From positions 1-64,000 of the forward strand of contig JABCPU010000165.1 of assembly GCA_016800925.1 (NCBI GenBank): 64,000 nucleotides of DNA, given 5' to 3'. The stretch is from Suillus spraguei (lineage: Eukaryota; Basidiomycota; Agaricomycetes; Boletales; Suillaceae). The position numbers and the translations under genes are program-made. Positions 22,684 to 35,116 of the stretch are shown piece after piece (positions within the stretch are counted from its first letter, which is position 1; each line of letters opens with the position of its first letter). A model generated the notes under the pieces. The model was given only the letters and a program-made list of their open reading frames with translations, did not search any database and was not told the origin of the DNA.

Positions 22684-25600
22684 GATGGAACTTCCTGACT
22701 CGAACAACTCCCTAACTCCACAATCTCCCTTCCTCCCCCGAAATACAGTAATAAAGCTCAAGAATTCGCCATGGATGAGAAGGAAAAGAAAAAGAAATCC
22801 TTCGAAGAATTGGTTCTGGAATACTTGCACGACTTTGCGGACATCTTTGCTAAAGATGGTCTGAACAAACTACCCCCCAAACGCCCTGGCATTGATCATC
22901 GTATTGATACCAAACCAGGTTTTATCCCTCGTATGTCTAAGGTTTATCCATTGTCAGAAAAAGAATGCGCTGCCGTCAAAACATTTATCGACGAAAACGT
23001 TGCAAAAGGTTTTATCTCAGAATCAAAGTCACCTCAAGCTAGTGGCCTCTTCTTTGTAGGGAAGAAGAGTGGAGAATTGCATCCCTGTCAATATTATTGC
23101 TACATCAACAATTGGACAGTCAAGAACGCTTACCCACTTCCACTTCCCATTTCTCTTGTCGCACAACTTCACAATGCACAATTCTTTATGAAAATGGATA
23201 TTCGGTCCGGTTACAACAATATTTGCATCCATCCCAAAGATCGCTGGAAAGCAGCATTTACTATGGAATTCGGCCTCTTTGAACAAACATCATTTCTTGG
23301 CCTTTGCAATTCCCCAGCAACTTTCCAAGCATATATGAATCGTACCTTCCAGCAAGAAATCAACAAAGGATGGATGGTTATTTACATGGACAATATCCTG
23401 ATTTTCTCCACAACAATGGCAGAACACCATGAACGGACCAGACGAGTTTTGATGAAAATACAAAACGAACACTTATTCCTGAAACCGGAAAAATGTACCT
23501 TCGATGCAGAAGAAGTGGAATATCTCAGAATGATAATCTGCCCCGGACAAGTTGCTATGGACACGCCAAAACCAAGGGAATTGCCGAATGGCCAATTCCG
23601 AAATCAGTAAGAGATGTTCAGTCATTCCTCGGCTTCTGCAACTTCTACTGCACGTTCATTTCCCACTACTCTGATATTGCACGACCCCTCATCAATCTAA
23701 CAAAAAAGGATACTCCCTTCCTTTGGATGGCTCAATGTCAGGATACCTTCCAAGATCTAAAAGAATGTTTCATCAAACAACCGGTACTTCGAAATCCAGA
23801 TCCATCCTGGCAATTTGCGGTCGCAACCGATGCTTCTCTTGTAGCAACTGGCGGTGTCCTATTGCAAACTGACGAAAACGGCACTTATCACCCATGTGCC
23901 TACTTGTCCCAGTCATTAAACCTGGTGGAGTGTAACTATCAAATTTTTGATCAGGAGTTACTTGCAGTTATCTGCGCATTAAACAAATGGCATTACTATC
24001 TCAAAGGGAGCGCCCATACTGTCCTCATCTTCACTGATCACAAAAACCTTCTGTACTTCTGTACTGCACAGAAGTTAACTCAACGACAAGCTTGTGGCAA
24101 TTGACACTGTCACTCTTTGACATTGAACTACATCATGTTGCAGGCACTAAACTAGCTGCTCCAGATGCTCTCTCACGTCGCCCAGATCATGATGATGGTT
24201 CTCGTGATAATGAAGATGCTGTGCTTCTTCCTGATTCCCTGTTCGTCTGGCTTATTGATAACAATCTACTTGATGTATTGGCTACTTCTGACCCCTTGGA
24301 CAACCCTGTATTTAAAACGGTGTCGATGCACTAGATGGTGTTTGTCTTCCTCCCATGAAATTGGCCTTGTCCAATTGGAAGATCAATCATGAGTACTTAT
24401 TTCAAGAACCACGCTTACATTCCTCCCGTTCATCACTTGCTATCCTCACTTGCTATTATGATCATATCACTGCTTGTCATCCTGGCCGTTTCAAGACTGA
24501 AGAACTTGTTAAATGGGAAGCCTGGTGGCCCTCTATGGGTGCCTATATCCATAAATATGTCGAGGGTTGCGCCCTTTGTCAGCAAATGAAGTCAGATACC
24601 CATCTGGTATGACCTCCCCTTGTCCCCATTCCTTCCTCTGCTACCGCCCCTTTTTGCAAATCTCCGTTGATTTGATCACTGACCTCCCCGTGTCAGGGGG
24701 CTTTGATAGTATCATGGTTGTGGTGGACCATGGCCTTACGAAGGGGGTAATTATTATCCCTTGCCTTAAAATGGTAACCTCTGAAGGCGTAGCAAAGTTA
24801 TTTTTGAAACATGTCTATTGACGGTTTGGTCTCCATGACAAAGTCATATCAGATCAAGGACCGCAGTTTCTATCAAGATTCTCAAAAGAACTTGCACGAC
24901 TCCTTGACTATACCATTGCCCCATCTACCGCCTATCATCCTCAGACCGATGGACAAACCGAACAATTAAACCAAGAATTAGAAACCTACTTGCGTATCTA
25001 CTGCCATAACAACCCTGAAGAATGGATAGAACACCTCCCCATCGCTGAATTCATTCACAATCATCGAAAACACGATGCCCAAAATGCCTCACCATTCTTT
25101 CTCATGATGGGATATGAACCCCGTGCCATCCCCCATCTAATCCCTGATTATACTGTACCAGCAGCAGAAGATCAGGTTTGATCCCTGCAAAAGATCTGAG
25201 AAGAAGCCATCGCATGCCATAACATTGCCATGCAAACAATGGCAGAACGGTCCCGAGGAGATAAGTACCAACCGTGGAAGATCAGAGATAAGGTTTGGCT
25301 ATCTGCTGCTAATCTTAGACTCAAACTCCCATCGCGGAAGCTTGCACCAAAACGATATGGACCTTTCCCAATCACAAACGTCTTATCACCTATCACGTTC
25401 ACACTCAAACTTCCTCCCAATGGAAGATTCACCCCACTTTCTATGCTTCCGTATTATCGTCCTATAGCAAAAATGACGTACACAGTCCAAACTTCCTTGA
25501 ACCACTGCCTGATATAATCAAAGAAGAAGAAGAATACAAAATAGAAGCAATTCTTTCCCATAAAGGAACCGGCAATCGCCGACGCTATCTTGTCTCTTGG

Positions 25601-25687
25601 AAAGGATATTCATTGGGAGATAATGAATGGATCCCTGAAAAGAACTTAGCAAACTCCGCATAGATCCTGACTGCTTATAAGAAATGA
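22684..25687 (+). pseudogene. Gypsy copy C pol: RT, RNase H, integrase, chromodomain
   Basis: The plus strand resumes gypsy at GATGGAACTTCC, the protease/RT linker. The RT domain (22771-23610) contains [55 protein letters not shown] and the active-site box as YMDNIL instead of YMDD, so one catalytic Asp is lost. RNase H ([19 protein letters not shown]), the integrase zinc region and core (YHPQTDGQTEQLNQELE) and the chromodomain follow. Frames break near 23600, 24100 and 24330. Stops include TGA at 25179 and 25685, where copy B has CGA. The 5' half (LTR, gag, protease) is missing on this side. Confidence 0.85.
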
Positions 25688-25728
25688 CACACCCTTTGAA
25701 TTTGAACCAGCCCCATACACCATTCAAT

Positions 25729-26108
25729 ATGACTTCCCCCGCCAACGCCTCTTTTCCTACTACTTACATCCACCCTGTCACTGAAGAAACTTATACCACC
25801 ACCGACCACTATACTGACCTCATCAGAAACATTGACGGACACTCCTTCATTGAAGCTGCCCTCCTCTGCCCCGGACACGCAACCGAGATTGAAAAGATCC
25901 TTACTGGCAAGGACGCATTGTCACCATCCTCCTTACCAACATCATCCACACAGCTGCCCTTGTCGAAACTCTGTGTCTTGATATTCAAGATGATGCTATC
26001 TGTCAACAAATCCTACACTGCCAGAAACGTATTCGCTCTTACGGGCTGCTTCTCCTTCCCGATTCTTTTAAGGCTGATGTTGAGATGGCTATTCACATTG
26101 TAGCTGAG
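25729..26108 (+). pseudogene. Gypsy copy C ORF2, first segment
   Basis: ORF2 starts 41 nt after the pol stop with MTSPANASFPTTYIHPVTEE, then RNIDGHSFIEAALLCPGHAT and a helical block. At 26108 it is cut within IHIVAE by insertion of element B. The frame resumes at 33976 and again at 35117. Confidence 0.85.
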
Positions 26109-26574
26109 TGTTACGAACTGGGGTGGCGTCACCAGCGACAGTGAAAAGACACAGACAGTCTGCTGGGAAGTTCTACGATATCCAGAGAGGATAAGGTAAA
26201 CGTACAAGGAATGCATTCCGAGTACGATCAAGGGTTCTGCCTCAAAGACAAGTCTGAGAGGTTCTACGAGAATAGAGACTAAGGCTAAGGAGTGCTTAGA
26301 CTTAGAGATGATTCAAGACGACTTAGGTTGGAGGCCTAAGCGAAGGATATTCCAGGTAAAACCCAGTAAGATTAAAGTAAAGTATACAAGCATAATACAA
26401 CATGCTTAAATAGGTCAATATGTGCGCACGGACCAAGAGAAAATGTTAGTGCGTATCCAAAGAAGGAAGGCAACTATAGTACAGATGCATTGAGCATATG
26501 AGTCGGAGTCTCGTTACATAATATACAAGGTAAAGGAGACGAGAAAATGAATAGGGGTACATACGACTGTAACA
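26109..26574 (-). mobile_element. 3' LTR of gypsy copy B
   Basis: Starts TGTTACGAACTGGGG, ends GACTGTAACA, and is nearly identical to 33506-33970. The polypurine tract lies just inside. Confidence 0.92.
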
Positions 26575-26606
26575 TTACCCCTGTTTTATATGTAAAGTCA
26601 CCGACT

Positions 26607-28492
26607 TTACTCATTTTGATTAGAATAGTAGATCGGATCGTCGCTGTACTCGTAATCTTCATCGAGGACTGATCCACTCATCATGTACTTAGCTTCATCA
26701 ATACCACACGTCGTTTTGAATCCTGTCTTTCTGCTGCTCTAGTTTGTTCATCGTCAAGCTGTCTTTCCCAAGAATGAAGCGCATCGTAGAACCATCATCT
26801 TTCCAAGTTAGAGTGAAAGGGGGGGTTCCGACTCATTGAGGACAGTAAATGGATAAATGAGTGGCGACCAATATCGACAGACCCGCACTGGTACTCTGCG
26901 CAATTCTTCTGACGATGCCCGAGTAGTCCACAGACGCGGCATTTCATGTTTTCGTCAGGATTAGAATGCACTTGTTGAAGTGGGGTTGGGGAACAATGCG
27001 ATGGTGGGGACTCGTAGAGCATGCGCGTTTCTTTCCTCATTTATGAGTAATACGTCTAAGGGCTCGCTCGTTGCTAGAGCAGATGTCGTCAATTTGATGA
27101 TCGTCGAGAGTGTAAATTGCTGCAAGCTAGACACGGACTAAGTCTCAGCGAATGTGGAAGAAACACTTTATTTGATAACTACCTAGACACAGACTAAGTC
27201 TAGGTAATGAGTCAGCAAGACTGAATGCAAGTAACAATGATAACGGGCATACCTCAGCGAACGTGGAAGAAATGCTGAGGTGAACTGCCCGGGAGGAAAA
27301 GATATAAGTGTCAGGCGTCAAGAAGTCCGAAGCGGAGAGAAGCGATCAGCTATAGCAACAACAGTGAAGACTGCCTAAGGTGTCGAAGGTGCCAAGAGGT
27401 AATAAGAGTCAAAAAGGAAAAAGGGAAGATGAAAGCTTACCCGGAGGCTAATCCCCCGGGTTTCGTATTGTGTGGATGCAGACTTCTCTTCTTATTGCCA
27501 ACATAAATAGAGGGTGCTGGTGTCACGATGGCTGCAGCTAGCAGTTTGTCTGGATCTGAGGAAGTTGTGGGTCCCAGGGCTTCTACGAGGACAGGGACAG
27601 TAGAGTTGAGAACATGAGGAACGACCATAGGAGGGTGGATATGTAGGTCTTTCAAAAGTTGACCGAGCACGTCAACTTCAATGGGTTCGTTAGGTAGTTC
27701 TTCAGTTACACGATTTCCGAGCGCGATAATCTCAGCAAGCTCATTGTGTAATGCGTTATTTATAACTGCTTTTTCATGCGTGGCGCAGCATTTGGTGAAT
27801 AGATGAGGAGGTTCTGTGTCCTCATCAAGCGTGACAGTAGCATTGATTGGTGATGGTGTGGGTTGTGTTTCATAATGGTGGATGGCATCTATTAAGCGAG
27901 CTACCAATCCTCTCGCTTCTCTGGAATCGACTGCTGCTCCTTCAAGCTCTCCGATGATAGCGTCAGCCGTATTGTTGGCTTCCTGAACAGCAGCAAGTAA
28001 GCCAGTGAGGGCAACGATATTAGAATGAGTGCCCGAATCGTGGATGGAAGGAGCAAGAATTGGGAGTGGATCTCTTTGCGGAGAGGGAGGTCTCGCCACA
28101 CCTGCTCGATGCTCGGCCACGATGTGAATAGCCATCTCAACATCAGCCTTAAAAGAATTGGGAAGGAGAAGCAGCCCGTAAGAGCGAATGCGTTTCTGGC
28201 AATGTAGGATTTGTTGTCGAACAGCATCATCGTGGACATCGTTGCAGATGGTTTCAATAAGGGCAGCTGTGCGGATGATATTGGTGAGGAGGATAGTGAT
28301 GAACGCATCCTTGCCGGTAAGGATCTTTTCAATCTCTGTTGCATGTCCAGGGCAAAGGAGGGCTGCTTTGACAAAGGAGTTTCCATCGATGTTTCTGCTG
28401 AGGTCGGCATAGTGATCAGTGGTAGTGTAAGTTTCTTCGGCGACAGGATGAATATAGGTGGTGGGGAAAGAAGCGTTTATGGAGGAGATCAT
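26607..28492 (-). pseudogene. Gypsy copy B ORF2 (post-pol zinc-knuckle protein), split by a solo LTR
   Basis: This is the best-preserved ORF2 N-terminus. From ATG at 28492, 30 nt after the pol stop at 28523, it stays open for about 350 codons until it reads into the solo LTR at 27118-27503. The visible protein has a Tyr/Thr-rich start (FPTTYIHPVAEETYTTTDHY), a long helical region (HCQKRIRSYGLLLLPNSFKA, VALTGLLAAVQEANNTADAI) and a spacer with PHLF, PPMVVP and SSDPDKLLAAA. Beyond the insertion, smaller frames give SSNERALRRITH, the knuckle CRVCGLLGHRQKNC with a second Cys/His set (damaged here), and the acidic tail ending at TAA 26607. The layout (helical block, then knuckles) looks like a second Gag. 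No env-type signal peptide or membrane segment is visible, which argues against an envelope gene. Confidence 0.78.
27118..27503. mobile_element. Solo LTR III (386 bp) inside ORF2 of copy B
   Basis: The insert is flanked by identical TAAAT duplications (27113-27117 and 27504-27508) and has TG...CA ends (TGCTGCAAGC...TTGCCAACA). It interrupts the ORF2 codons read as PSIYT in copy C. It has two related inner blocks (CTAGACACxGACTAAGTCT and CAGCGAAxGTGGAAGAAA). It shows no similarity to the other LTRs here. Confidence 0.85.
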
Positions 28493-28522
28493 GCTAGATC
28501 GTTTTGTGGGGTTGATTCAAAT

Positions 28523-31500
28523 TCAAAGGGCATGTCGTTTCTTATAAGTGGTCAATATTCTTGTGGAGTTCGCTAAATTCTTTTCCGGAAGCCATTTGTT
28601 ATCTCCCGATGAATATCCTTTCCAGGAAACAAGATAACATCGGCGATTACCGGTTCCCTTGTGGGAGAGGATTGCTTCTACTTTGTATTCTTCTTCTTCT
28701 TCAATAATGTCAGGTGGTGGTTCGGGGAAGTTCGGGCTGTGTACGTCTGTTTCGCTATAGGATGATAAGACGGAAGCATGGAAAGTGGGGTGAATTTTCC
28801 ATTGTGGGGGGAATTTGAGCGTAAATGTGATGGGCGATAAGACATCAATGATCGGGAAAGGTCCATATCATTTTGGCGCAAGTTTCCGTGATGGAAGTTT
28901 AAGTTGGAGATTAGTGGCAGATAGCCAGACCTTATCTCCATCTTCCATGGAGTATACTTCTCTCCTCGGGATCGTTCGGTCATTGTCTGCATCGCAATAT
29001 TATGGCAGGCGATTGCTTCTTCTCTTATCTTCTGCAGGGATCGTACTCGATCTTCTGCTGCGGGGATGGGTGAGTCAGGGATCAGGTGAGGGATAGCACA
29101 TGGTTCGTATCCCATCATTAGATAGAAGGGTGATGCATTCCTTGCATCATGTTTTTGGTGATTATGGACGAATTCGGCAATTGGTAAATGTTCCACCCAA
29201 TTTTTGGGTTATTGCGGCAATAGATGCGCAAGTACATTTCTAGTTCCTGATTGAGCCTCTCAGTTTGGCCATCAGTCTGAGGGTGATAAGCCATTGATGG
29301 GGCGATGACATAGTCAAGAAGTTGGGCAAGTTCTTTAGAGAAACGAGATAGGAATTGCGGACCTTGATCTGAGATGACTTTGTCATGGAGTCCAAATCGG
29401 CGGTAGACGTGTTTTAAGAAGAGTTTAGCAATGCCTTCAGAAGTGAGGTTTTCAAACAAGGGATAATAATTACCCCCTTCATAAGGCCATGGTCAACCAC
29501 ACCATGACACTGTCAAAGCCGCCAGAGACAGGAAGATCAGTGATAAGATCAATGGAGACCTGAGAAAAGGGACGAGTCGCAGACAAGGCAATCAGTGTAA
29601 GGGGAGGGCGGACAGGATGTGTATCCGCTTTCATTTGCTGACAAAGGGTGCAACCCTCGAAGTATTTCCGAATATAAGAACCCATAGCTGGCCACCAGGC
29701 TTCTCGTTTGACAAGTTCTTCAGTTTTAAATCTGCCGGGATGTCCCGTGGTAGGATGATCATGATACCTTTTCAAGATATCGGGGCGATGTGCCGGTGGG
29801 ATATAGGCACAATTTTTAAAATAGAGGATGTTCCCCTCAATCTTCCAGTCAGAGAGTGCTGACTTCATAGGAGGAAGACATACACCTCAAGGGCGTCAGA
29901 TGCTGTTTTGAAAACGGGGTCATCGAGAGGATCAGAAGATGACAAAACATCCTGTAGGTCGGTGTCAATAAGACAACGAATAGAGCATCAGGAAGGAGAG
30001 TCTGGTCCTCATTATCGTCTTTACCAGAGTTATAGTCGGGCCGACGAGATAGTGCATCAGGTACTGCCAATTTGGTACCTGCAACATGATGCAGTTCAAT
30101 GTCGAAGATAGACAAAATCAATTGCCAACGTGCTTGGCAATGGGTAAGCTTCTGTGCACTTCTAAAATAAAGAAGATTCTTGTGGTCGGTGAATACCAAG
30201 ACGGGGTCGGGGTTCCTTCTAGATAATGACGCCATTCGTTTAATGCCCAGATTATGGCGAGGAGTTCCCGATCAAAGATTTGGTAGTTATGTTCTGCGGG
30301 ATTCAAAGACTGAGAGAGGTATGCACAAGGGTGATAAACACCATTCTCATCGGTCTGTAAGAGAACTCCACCAGTTGCTACAAGCGAAACATCAGTAGCA
30401 ATAGCAAATTGTCAGGAAGGATCGGGGTTAGGAGTACGGTTGGGATGTGAAGCATCGTTTTAGTTCTTCAAAGGTGTCCATACATTCGGTTGACCAATCA
30501 AAAGTCTTATCTTTCTTCGTCAATTTGATAAGAGGGCGGGCAATATCAGAGTAGTGGGAAATAAACATTCAGTAGAAGTTGCAAAAACCGAGGAATGACC
30601 AAACATCTTTTACAGATTTCGGAATTGGCCATTTGGCGATTCCCTTGGTTTTGGCGGTATCCATGGCAACTTGTCCAGGCCAAATTATCATTCTGAGATA
30701 TTCCACTTCTTCTGCATCGAAGGTGCATTTCTCTGGTTTTAAGAATAAATGTTCCTGTCGTATTTTCATCAAAACCCGTCTGTCCGCTTATGATGTTCTG
30801 CGATAGTCATGGAGAAAATCAAGATATCGTCCATGTAGATAACCATCCATCCTTCATTAATTTCTTGCTGGAAGGTACGATTCATATATGCTTGGAAAGT
30901 TGCCGGAGAATTGCAGAGGCCAAAGAACATGATGTTCGGTTCAAATAGGCTGAATTCTGTAGTAAAAGCAGCTTTCCAACGATCGTCGGGATGGATGCAA
31001 TATTGTTATAACGGACTGAATATCCATCTTCGTAAAGAACTGTGCATTATGAAGGCGTGTGACGAGGGAAATGGGAAGCGGGAGCGGATAAGCATTTTTG
31101 ACTGTCCAATCATTGATGTAGCGATAATCTTGACAGGGACACAATTCTCCACTCTTCTTTCCTACAAAGAAGAAGCCACTAGCTTGGGGTGACTTCGATT
31201 CAGAGATAAAACCTTTCGCAACATTTTCATCAATAAATGTTTTGACGGCAGTGCATTCTTTTTCCGATAGCGGATAAACCTTGGACTATGAGGGATAAAA
31301 CCAGGTTTAGTATCGATCCATGATCAATGCCAGGACTTCTGGGGTAATTTGTTTAATCTGTCCTTGGCAAAGACGTCCGCGAAATCATGCAAATATTCTG
31401 GGACCAATTCTTCGAAGGATTTTTTTTTTTCCTTTTCATCAGTGGTGAATTCCTGCGCTTTGTTGCTATACTTCGGAGGAGGAAGGGAGTTTACGGAATG

Positions 31501-32480
31501 GTTAGGGAGTTGTTCGAGTCGAGAAGTTCCATCTCGTGTGAGCGGGTATCCATGGATACTTCATCAATAATTTCATTGTGACTCCGTCAATGTCGTACTC
31601 CACAAGGAACTCTCCGTCTCCGAGTTCATAAAAGGAGATCTCGAAGTACTTCTGGTGCATGCCAAACGTCCTGCATCGTGTTGAATTGGTCATCATCTTT
31701 GGTAGGTATTGCGGACATTTTTGGTTCGTCCTGATCAGGAATCTCTTGATGGAAGAAACGGGCAATTTGGGTGGCACAAAGTATTTGGTTAACTTTGGAA
31801 TAGTATGAGCACATCCTCCAAGATCATCGTCAGATTTCCGCTTTCCCTGTTGTTGCTCCTCAATTGGTCGTTGTTCAACCGGTTGCGATGGTGATGGTCG
31901 GAACTCTGGTTCTAATTCGTTCTTTCATTTCTCTACACAGGGAATAGGTGACGGAGGACGTTGTGGTAGTTTTACTTGTGGGGAAGGATCATTGATTATG
32001 AACTCGGCAGGGGTGATGATGGAGGAAGCAATGGGAGACTTCGGAAGTCATGAGTTTTGCCATTTCTTAGGGTGACAATGGAAGGCCGGAGGTAATCCGT
32101 TCTTCTTTCGGTCTGTATCTAGGTCAAGTTCGATTTCATCAGACTTCGTCGTTCTAGGGAGGGAAAGTGTTTGGCGGCCCAATCTATATGTGGGTTCATA
32201 GCGCATAACCATGGGATTCCCAGAAGAATTTGATCCCTTCATCCAAGTTTAGTGATATTGAACTTTCCATACATGGTTCGTTCGTCAATTTTCACCACAA
32301 GGAGACAATAGTGTGTGATTGGTCCTCCCTTGATAAGAGTTCGTCCGCTGTAGTAACTCGGAATGGTGTTTCAAGTTTTCGTCGTGTGATTCGATGGAGT
32401 TTTACAAACTCTTCGGAAATGAATGTCCCTGCTGCGCCAGAATCAATGACGGCAGTAGTGTCAACGGATTTTAAATGAGT
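28523..32480 (-). pseudogene. Gypsy copy B protease-pol with chromodomain
   Basis: On the minus strand: protease active site VIDSGAAG near 32431-32450; RT with [20 protein letters not shown] and a YMDD box near 30824-30841; RNase H ([35 protein letters not shown]); integrase HHCC (HPGRFKTEELVKREAWWPAM, CTLCQQMKADTHP); core with LITDLPVSGGFDS, ISDQGPQFLSRF and PQTDGQTERLNQELE; and a chromodomain with [20 protein letters not shown] before the stop at 28523. A chromodomain integrase places the element among chromoviruses. Numerous frameshifts break the reading frame, and TGA at 28868-28870 stands where copies A and C have CGA. Confidence 0.88.
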
Positions 32481-32499
32481 ATGCGAGTGAAGAGTGATG

Positions 32500-33377
32500 G
32501 GGATACAAAGTTCTTTTCTTTCACCTACAGCACGTACAAGTCTAGCAATACATTAGGAGAAACATATGTCGAATCCTTGTTTCTCCAGTTTAAAAATCCT
32601 CTATGATCCGCCTTATGGTTTCGTCTTCCTCTTCATCCTTGACTTTGGTTTGTCGAAGCGGCATCTTCTTCTTTCTTTCGGGACAATTATGGATGCGGTG
32701 TTGGTCTTCTTACATCCGAAGCATTGTCCTTTCTTCATACATTCAGATCTCTCCGTGTCAGAGATTCGGTCTATGACCATTGCATTGGAATCACGGTTGG
32801 GTGTGTAACATGCATTTCCATAGTTCTTCTTCTTCTGCTGCGGAGCATGACGTGTTCATATCACTTGAAGGCGGTGGTGAGAGTTGTAATGGAGACGCAT
32901 TGCAGCACAACTTCGCGGAATACTTCTGAGGCCATCTTGGAAGAATTGAATCTTGGTTGCATCGTCGGTGATACGGCCTTGGCCGCGAGTGCCTCAAAGT
33001 CAGCGATGTAGGTATGAAGATCACCGCTTCCTTGTTTGAGGTCCCTGAGTTTTGTTAGCGCGGTTCCCTTAGTATCCACCGGGTCGAAGGCTTCTTTGAA
33101 GCTCTTCATGAAATCCTGCAACGTCCCTAACCAACTTTTTGTCCGGAGGTGTCAGTTGACTGAGCGTAGTCGAGGAATTGTTCTTTCCAAGATTTGGCAT
33201 TCTTTTCGGTCATGAAGGATGTAATGAAAATGATTTTTTGCTTGTCGGTGGTGTAAAGCTTTTCATTAATGTCGAAGCAGAGATTGCATGATTGGATAAA
33301 TTCGCGAGAGTTGTCACATCTCCATCAAAACCGGTTGGAAGACCAATCTTGTATTCAAATTCTTTGGTGGTCGTCAT
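32500..33377 (-). pseudogene. Gypsy copy B gag
   Basis: The frame starts at 33377 (MTTTKEFEYKIGLPTGFDGD). The central part (33121-32861) reads MKSFKEAFDPVDTKGTALTK, LRDLKQGSGDLHTYIADFEA and VFREVVLQCVSITTLTTAFK, a typical retrotransposon Gag capsid-like region. A partial CCHC knuckle (KGQCFGCKKTNTAS) lies near 32700. Frameshifts separate the blocks. This Gag has its own knuckle, so ORF2 supplies an additional pair. Confidence 0.8.
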
Positions 33378-33493
33378 GATGATGATTCGTCTGGTGAGTT
33401 TATACTTTCTTGGTGCCTACACGCGCTGTCTTGCTGTCCGTTAGGGCTTATCAGGTTTCAGGGTCGAAGACTGGGTAGTCGTCGGTCAGGTGG

Positions 33494-33504
33494 ACTTTAA
33501 TCTT
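33494..33504 (-). promoter_or_regulatory. Self-primer binding site of copy B
   Basis: AAGATTAAAGT on the element strand, one base past the LTR end at 33506. Its exact complement ACTTTAATCTT lies in the LTR at 33764-33774, 34 nt downstream of the TATA-like TATTTAAG (33801-33808), which is where transcription would be expected to start. This fits priming by the RNA 5' end rather than by a tRNA. Confidence 0.6.
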
Positions 33505-33505
33505 T

Positions 33506-33970
33506 TGTTACGAACTGAGGTGGCGTCACCAGCGACAGTGAAAAGACACAGACAGTCTGCTGGGAAGTTCTACGATATCCAGAGAGGATAAGGTAAAGTA
33601 CAAGGAATGCATTCTGAGTACGATCAAGGGTTCTGCCTCAAAGACAAGTCTGAGAGGTTCTACGAGAATAGAGACTAAGGCTAAGGAGTGCTTAGACTTA
33701 GAGATGATTCAAGACGACTTAGGTTGGAGGCCTAAGCGAAGGATATTCCAGGTAAAACCCAGTAAGATTAAAGTAAAGTATACAAGCATAATACAACATG
33801 CTTAAATAGGTCAATATGTGTGCACGGACCAAGAGAAAATGTTAGTGCGTATCCAAAGAAGGAAGGCAACTATAGTACAGATGTGTTGAGCATATGAGTC
33901 GGAGTCTCATTACATAATATACAAGGTAAAGGAGATGAGAAAATGAATAGGGGTACATATGACTGTAACA
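33506..33970 (-). mobile_element. 5' LTR of gypsy copy B
   Basis: A 465 bp LTR with TG...CA ends. Promoter-like TATTTAAG lies at 33801-33808 on the minus strand. Compared with the 3' LTR, most differences here are TG or CA where the partner has CG. Confidence 0.92.
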
Positions 33971-33975
33971 CTGAG

Positions 33976-34202
33976 CGTCAAGCAGGCTGGCTAGACCTCC
34001 CTCTCTGCAAAGAGATCCACTCCCAATTCCTGCTCCTCCCACTCGTGATTCGGCACTTGCTCTAATATCATTGCCCTTACTGACTTACTTGCTGCTGTTT
34101 AGGAAGCCAATAACACAGCGACGCCATCATGGGAGAACTTGAAGCGGCAACAGTTGATTCCAGAGAAGCTAGAGTATTAGTAGCTCACTTAATTGACGCC
34201 AT
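33976..34202 (+). pseudogene. Gypsy copy C ORF2, second segment
   Basis: Continues ORF2 after element B: RQAGW, then KEIHSQFLLLP, an Ala/Leu helical part and AHLIDAI, where the next insertion (34203) cuts it. In copy B the same region reads DAIHHYETQPT without a break. Confidence 0.8.
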
Positions 34203-35116
34203 TGTAACGAACATATATTGGCGCTGGGCTTAAAACCCCATATTTTGACACTCATCTCACGTCTACAGGAGATAACACTTGTCCATGGCTGTCTTACCCC
34301 GTTTAGCAGTACTGGCGGCATCCCACGCTTACCGCACACCATACCAACTGCCGCACCTCATTCCACGAACCGATGTCCTTCCATGTCCTTGCCGCGTCCG
34401 CATAGCTCCATTTGGTGCATAGTTTGTTTTCTGTTCGTTATCACTGATTCCACGGCAAGCATTATTACATGTTGCCTTGTGCCGCAGCGCCTCGCGCTAT
34501 GTATACTTATGGCGGTTACTACACTCCAGTGCTACTGATCTCACCTAGAGTATTCCAAGTACATACGATTTATGATATAAGCACCACATACCCCACACGA
34601 TACAGTACCTGATTTTACCCCATTGCACGTACTATAGGTCAAGATTATTGTCTAGCTCTGGATCTACCCAGTAGTGGACAAAGTCTTTAAAGTTTCCTTA
34701 TCACTCGTTAATACATCACGCTCATTCTCCGTTACCGCTGGCATACCACTGGACTATCGACTGTTACTTTGACTGAACTTCCCATGAACTGCTACTTTAC
34801 CACTGAAAGTACCGCAGACTTCTTTACTGTTTCTTTGCACCGCTCGCAACCTTACTGCTACTGCTGAGACCACTGCTCGACATCGCTCATTCAACACTAC
34901 TGTTACTGACCTTATCTCGACGACGGTAGCACTGCTGACCACAATGCTTGTTTCGCAAATAAGTTAGACTCGAACTTGACCATACTAAATAGGCATCCCC
35001 CTTTAGGGTCAAACACTCTTGTTCTTACAAGTGAAGCAGACTAGATGGAGCACAAGACTAACATACTAGTTTAGGCAGTGGTTTATCTACAGCCCAAGCT
35101 AGGTTGTATCTTTACA
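34203..35116 (+). mobile_element. Solo LTR, subfamily I, complete (914 bp)
   Basis: It begins TGTAACGAAC and ends ATCTTTACA. The flanks CCAT (34199-34202) and CCGT (35117-35120) are a 4-bp target duplication differing by one A/G. Removing the element and one flank restores the ORF2 reading DAIHHYETQ seen in copy B, which fixes both ends. The 3' two thirds match 940-1626. Confidence 0.85.

Larger units (their letters stand above)
26109..33970 (-). mobile_element. Gypsy copy B: full-length chromovirus nested in copy C
   Basis: A 7862 bp element with both LTRs (26109-26574 and 33506-33970), flanked by a perfect 5-bp duplication CTGAG (26104-26108 and 33971-33975). The duplicated bases belong to ORF2 of copy C, so insertion into C is certain. 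The order on the minus strand is LTR, self-primer site, gag with CCHC knuckle, protease (DSGA), RT (YMDD), RNase H, integrase, chromodomain, ORF2, polypurine tract, LTR. The two LTRs differ at roughly nine positions by eye, mostly CG against TG or CA. The coding frames carry several shifts and stops, so it is not autonomous now. Confidence 0.92.
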
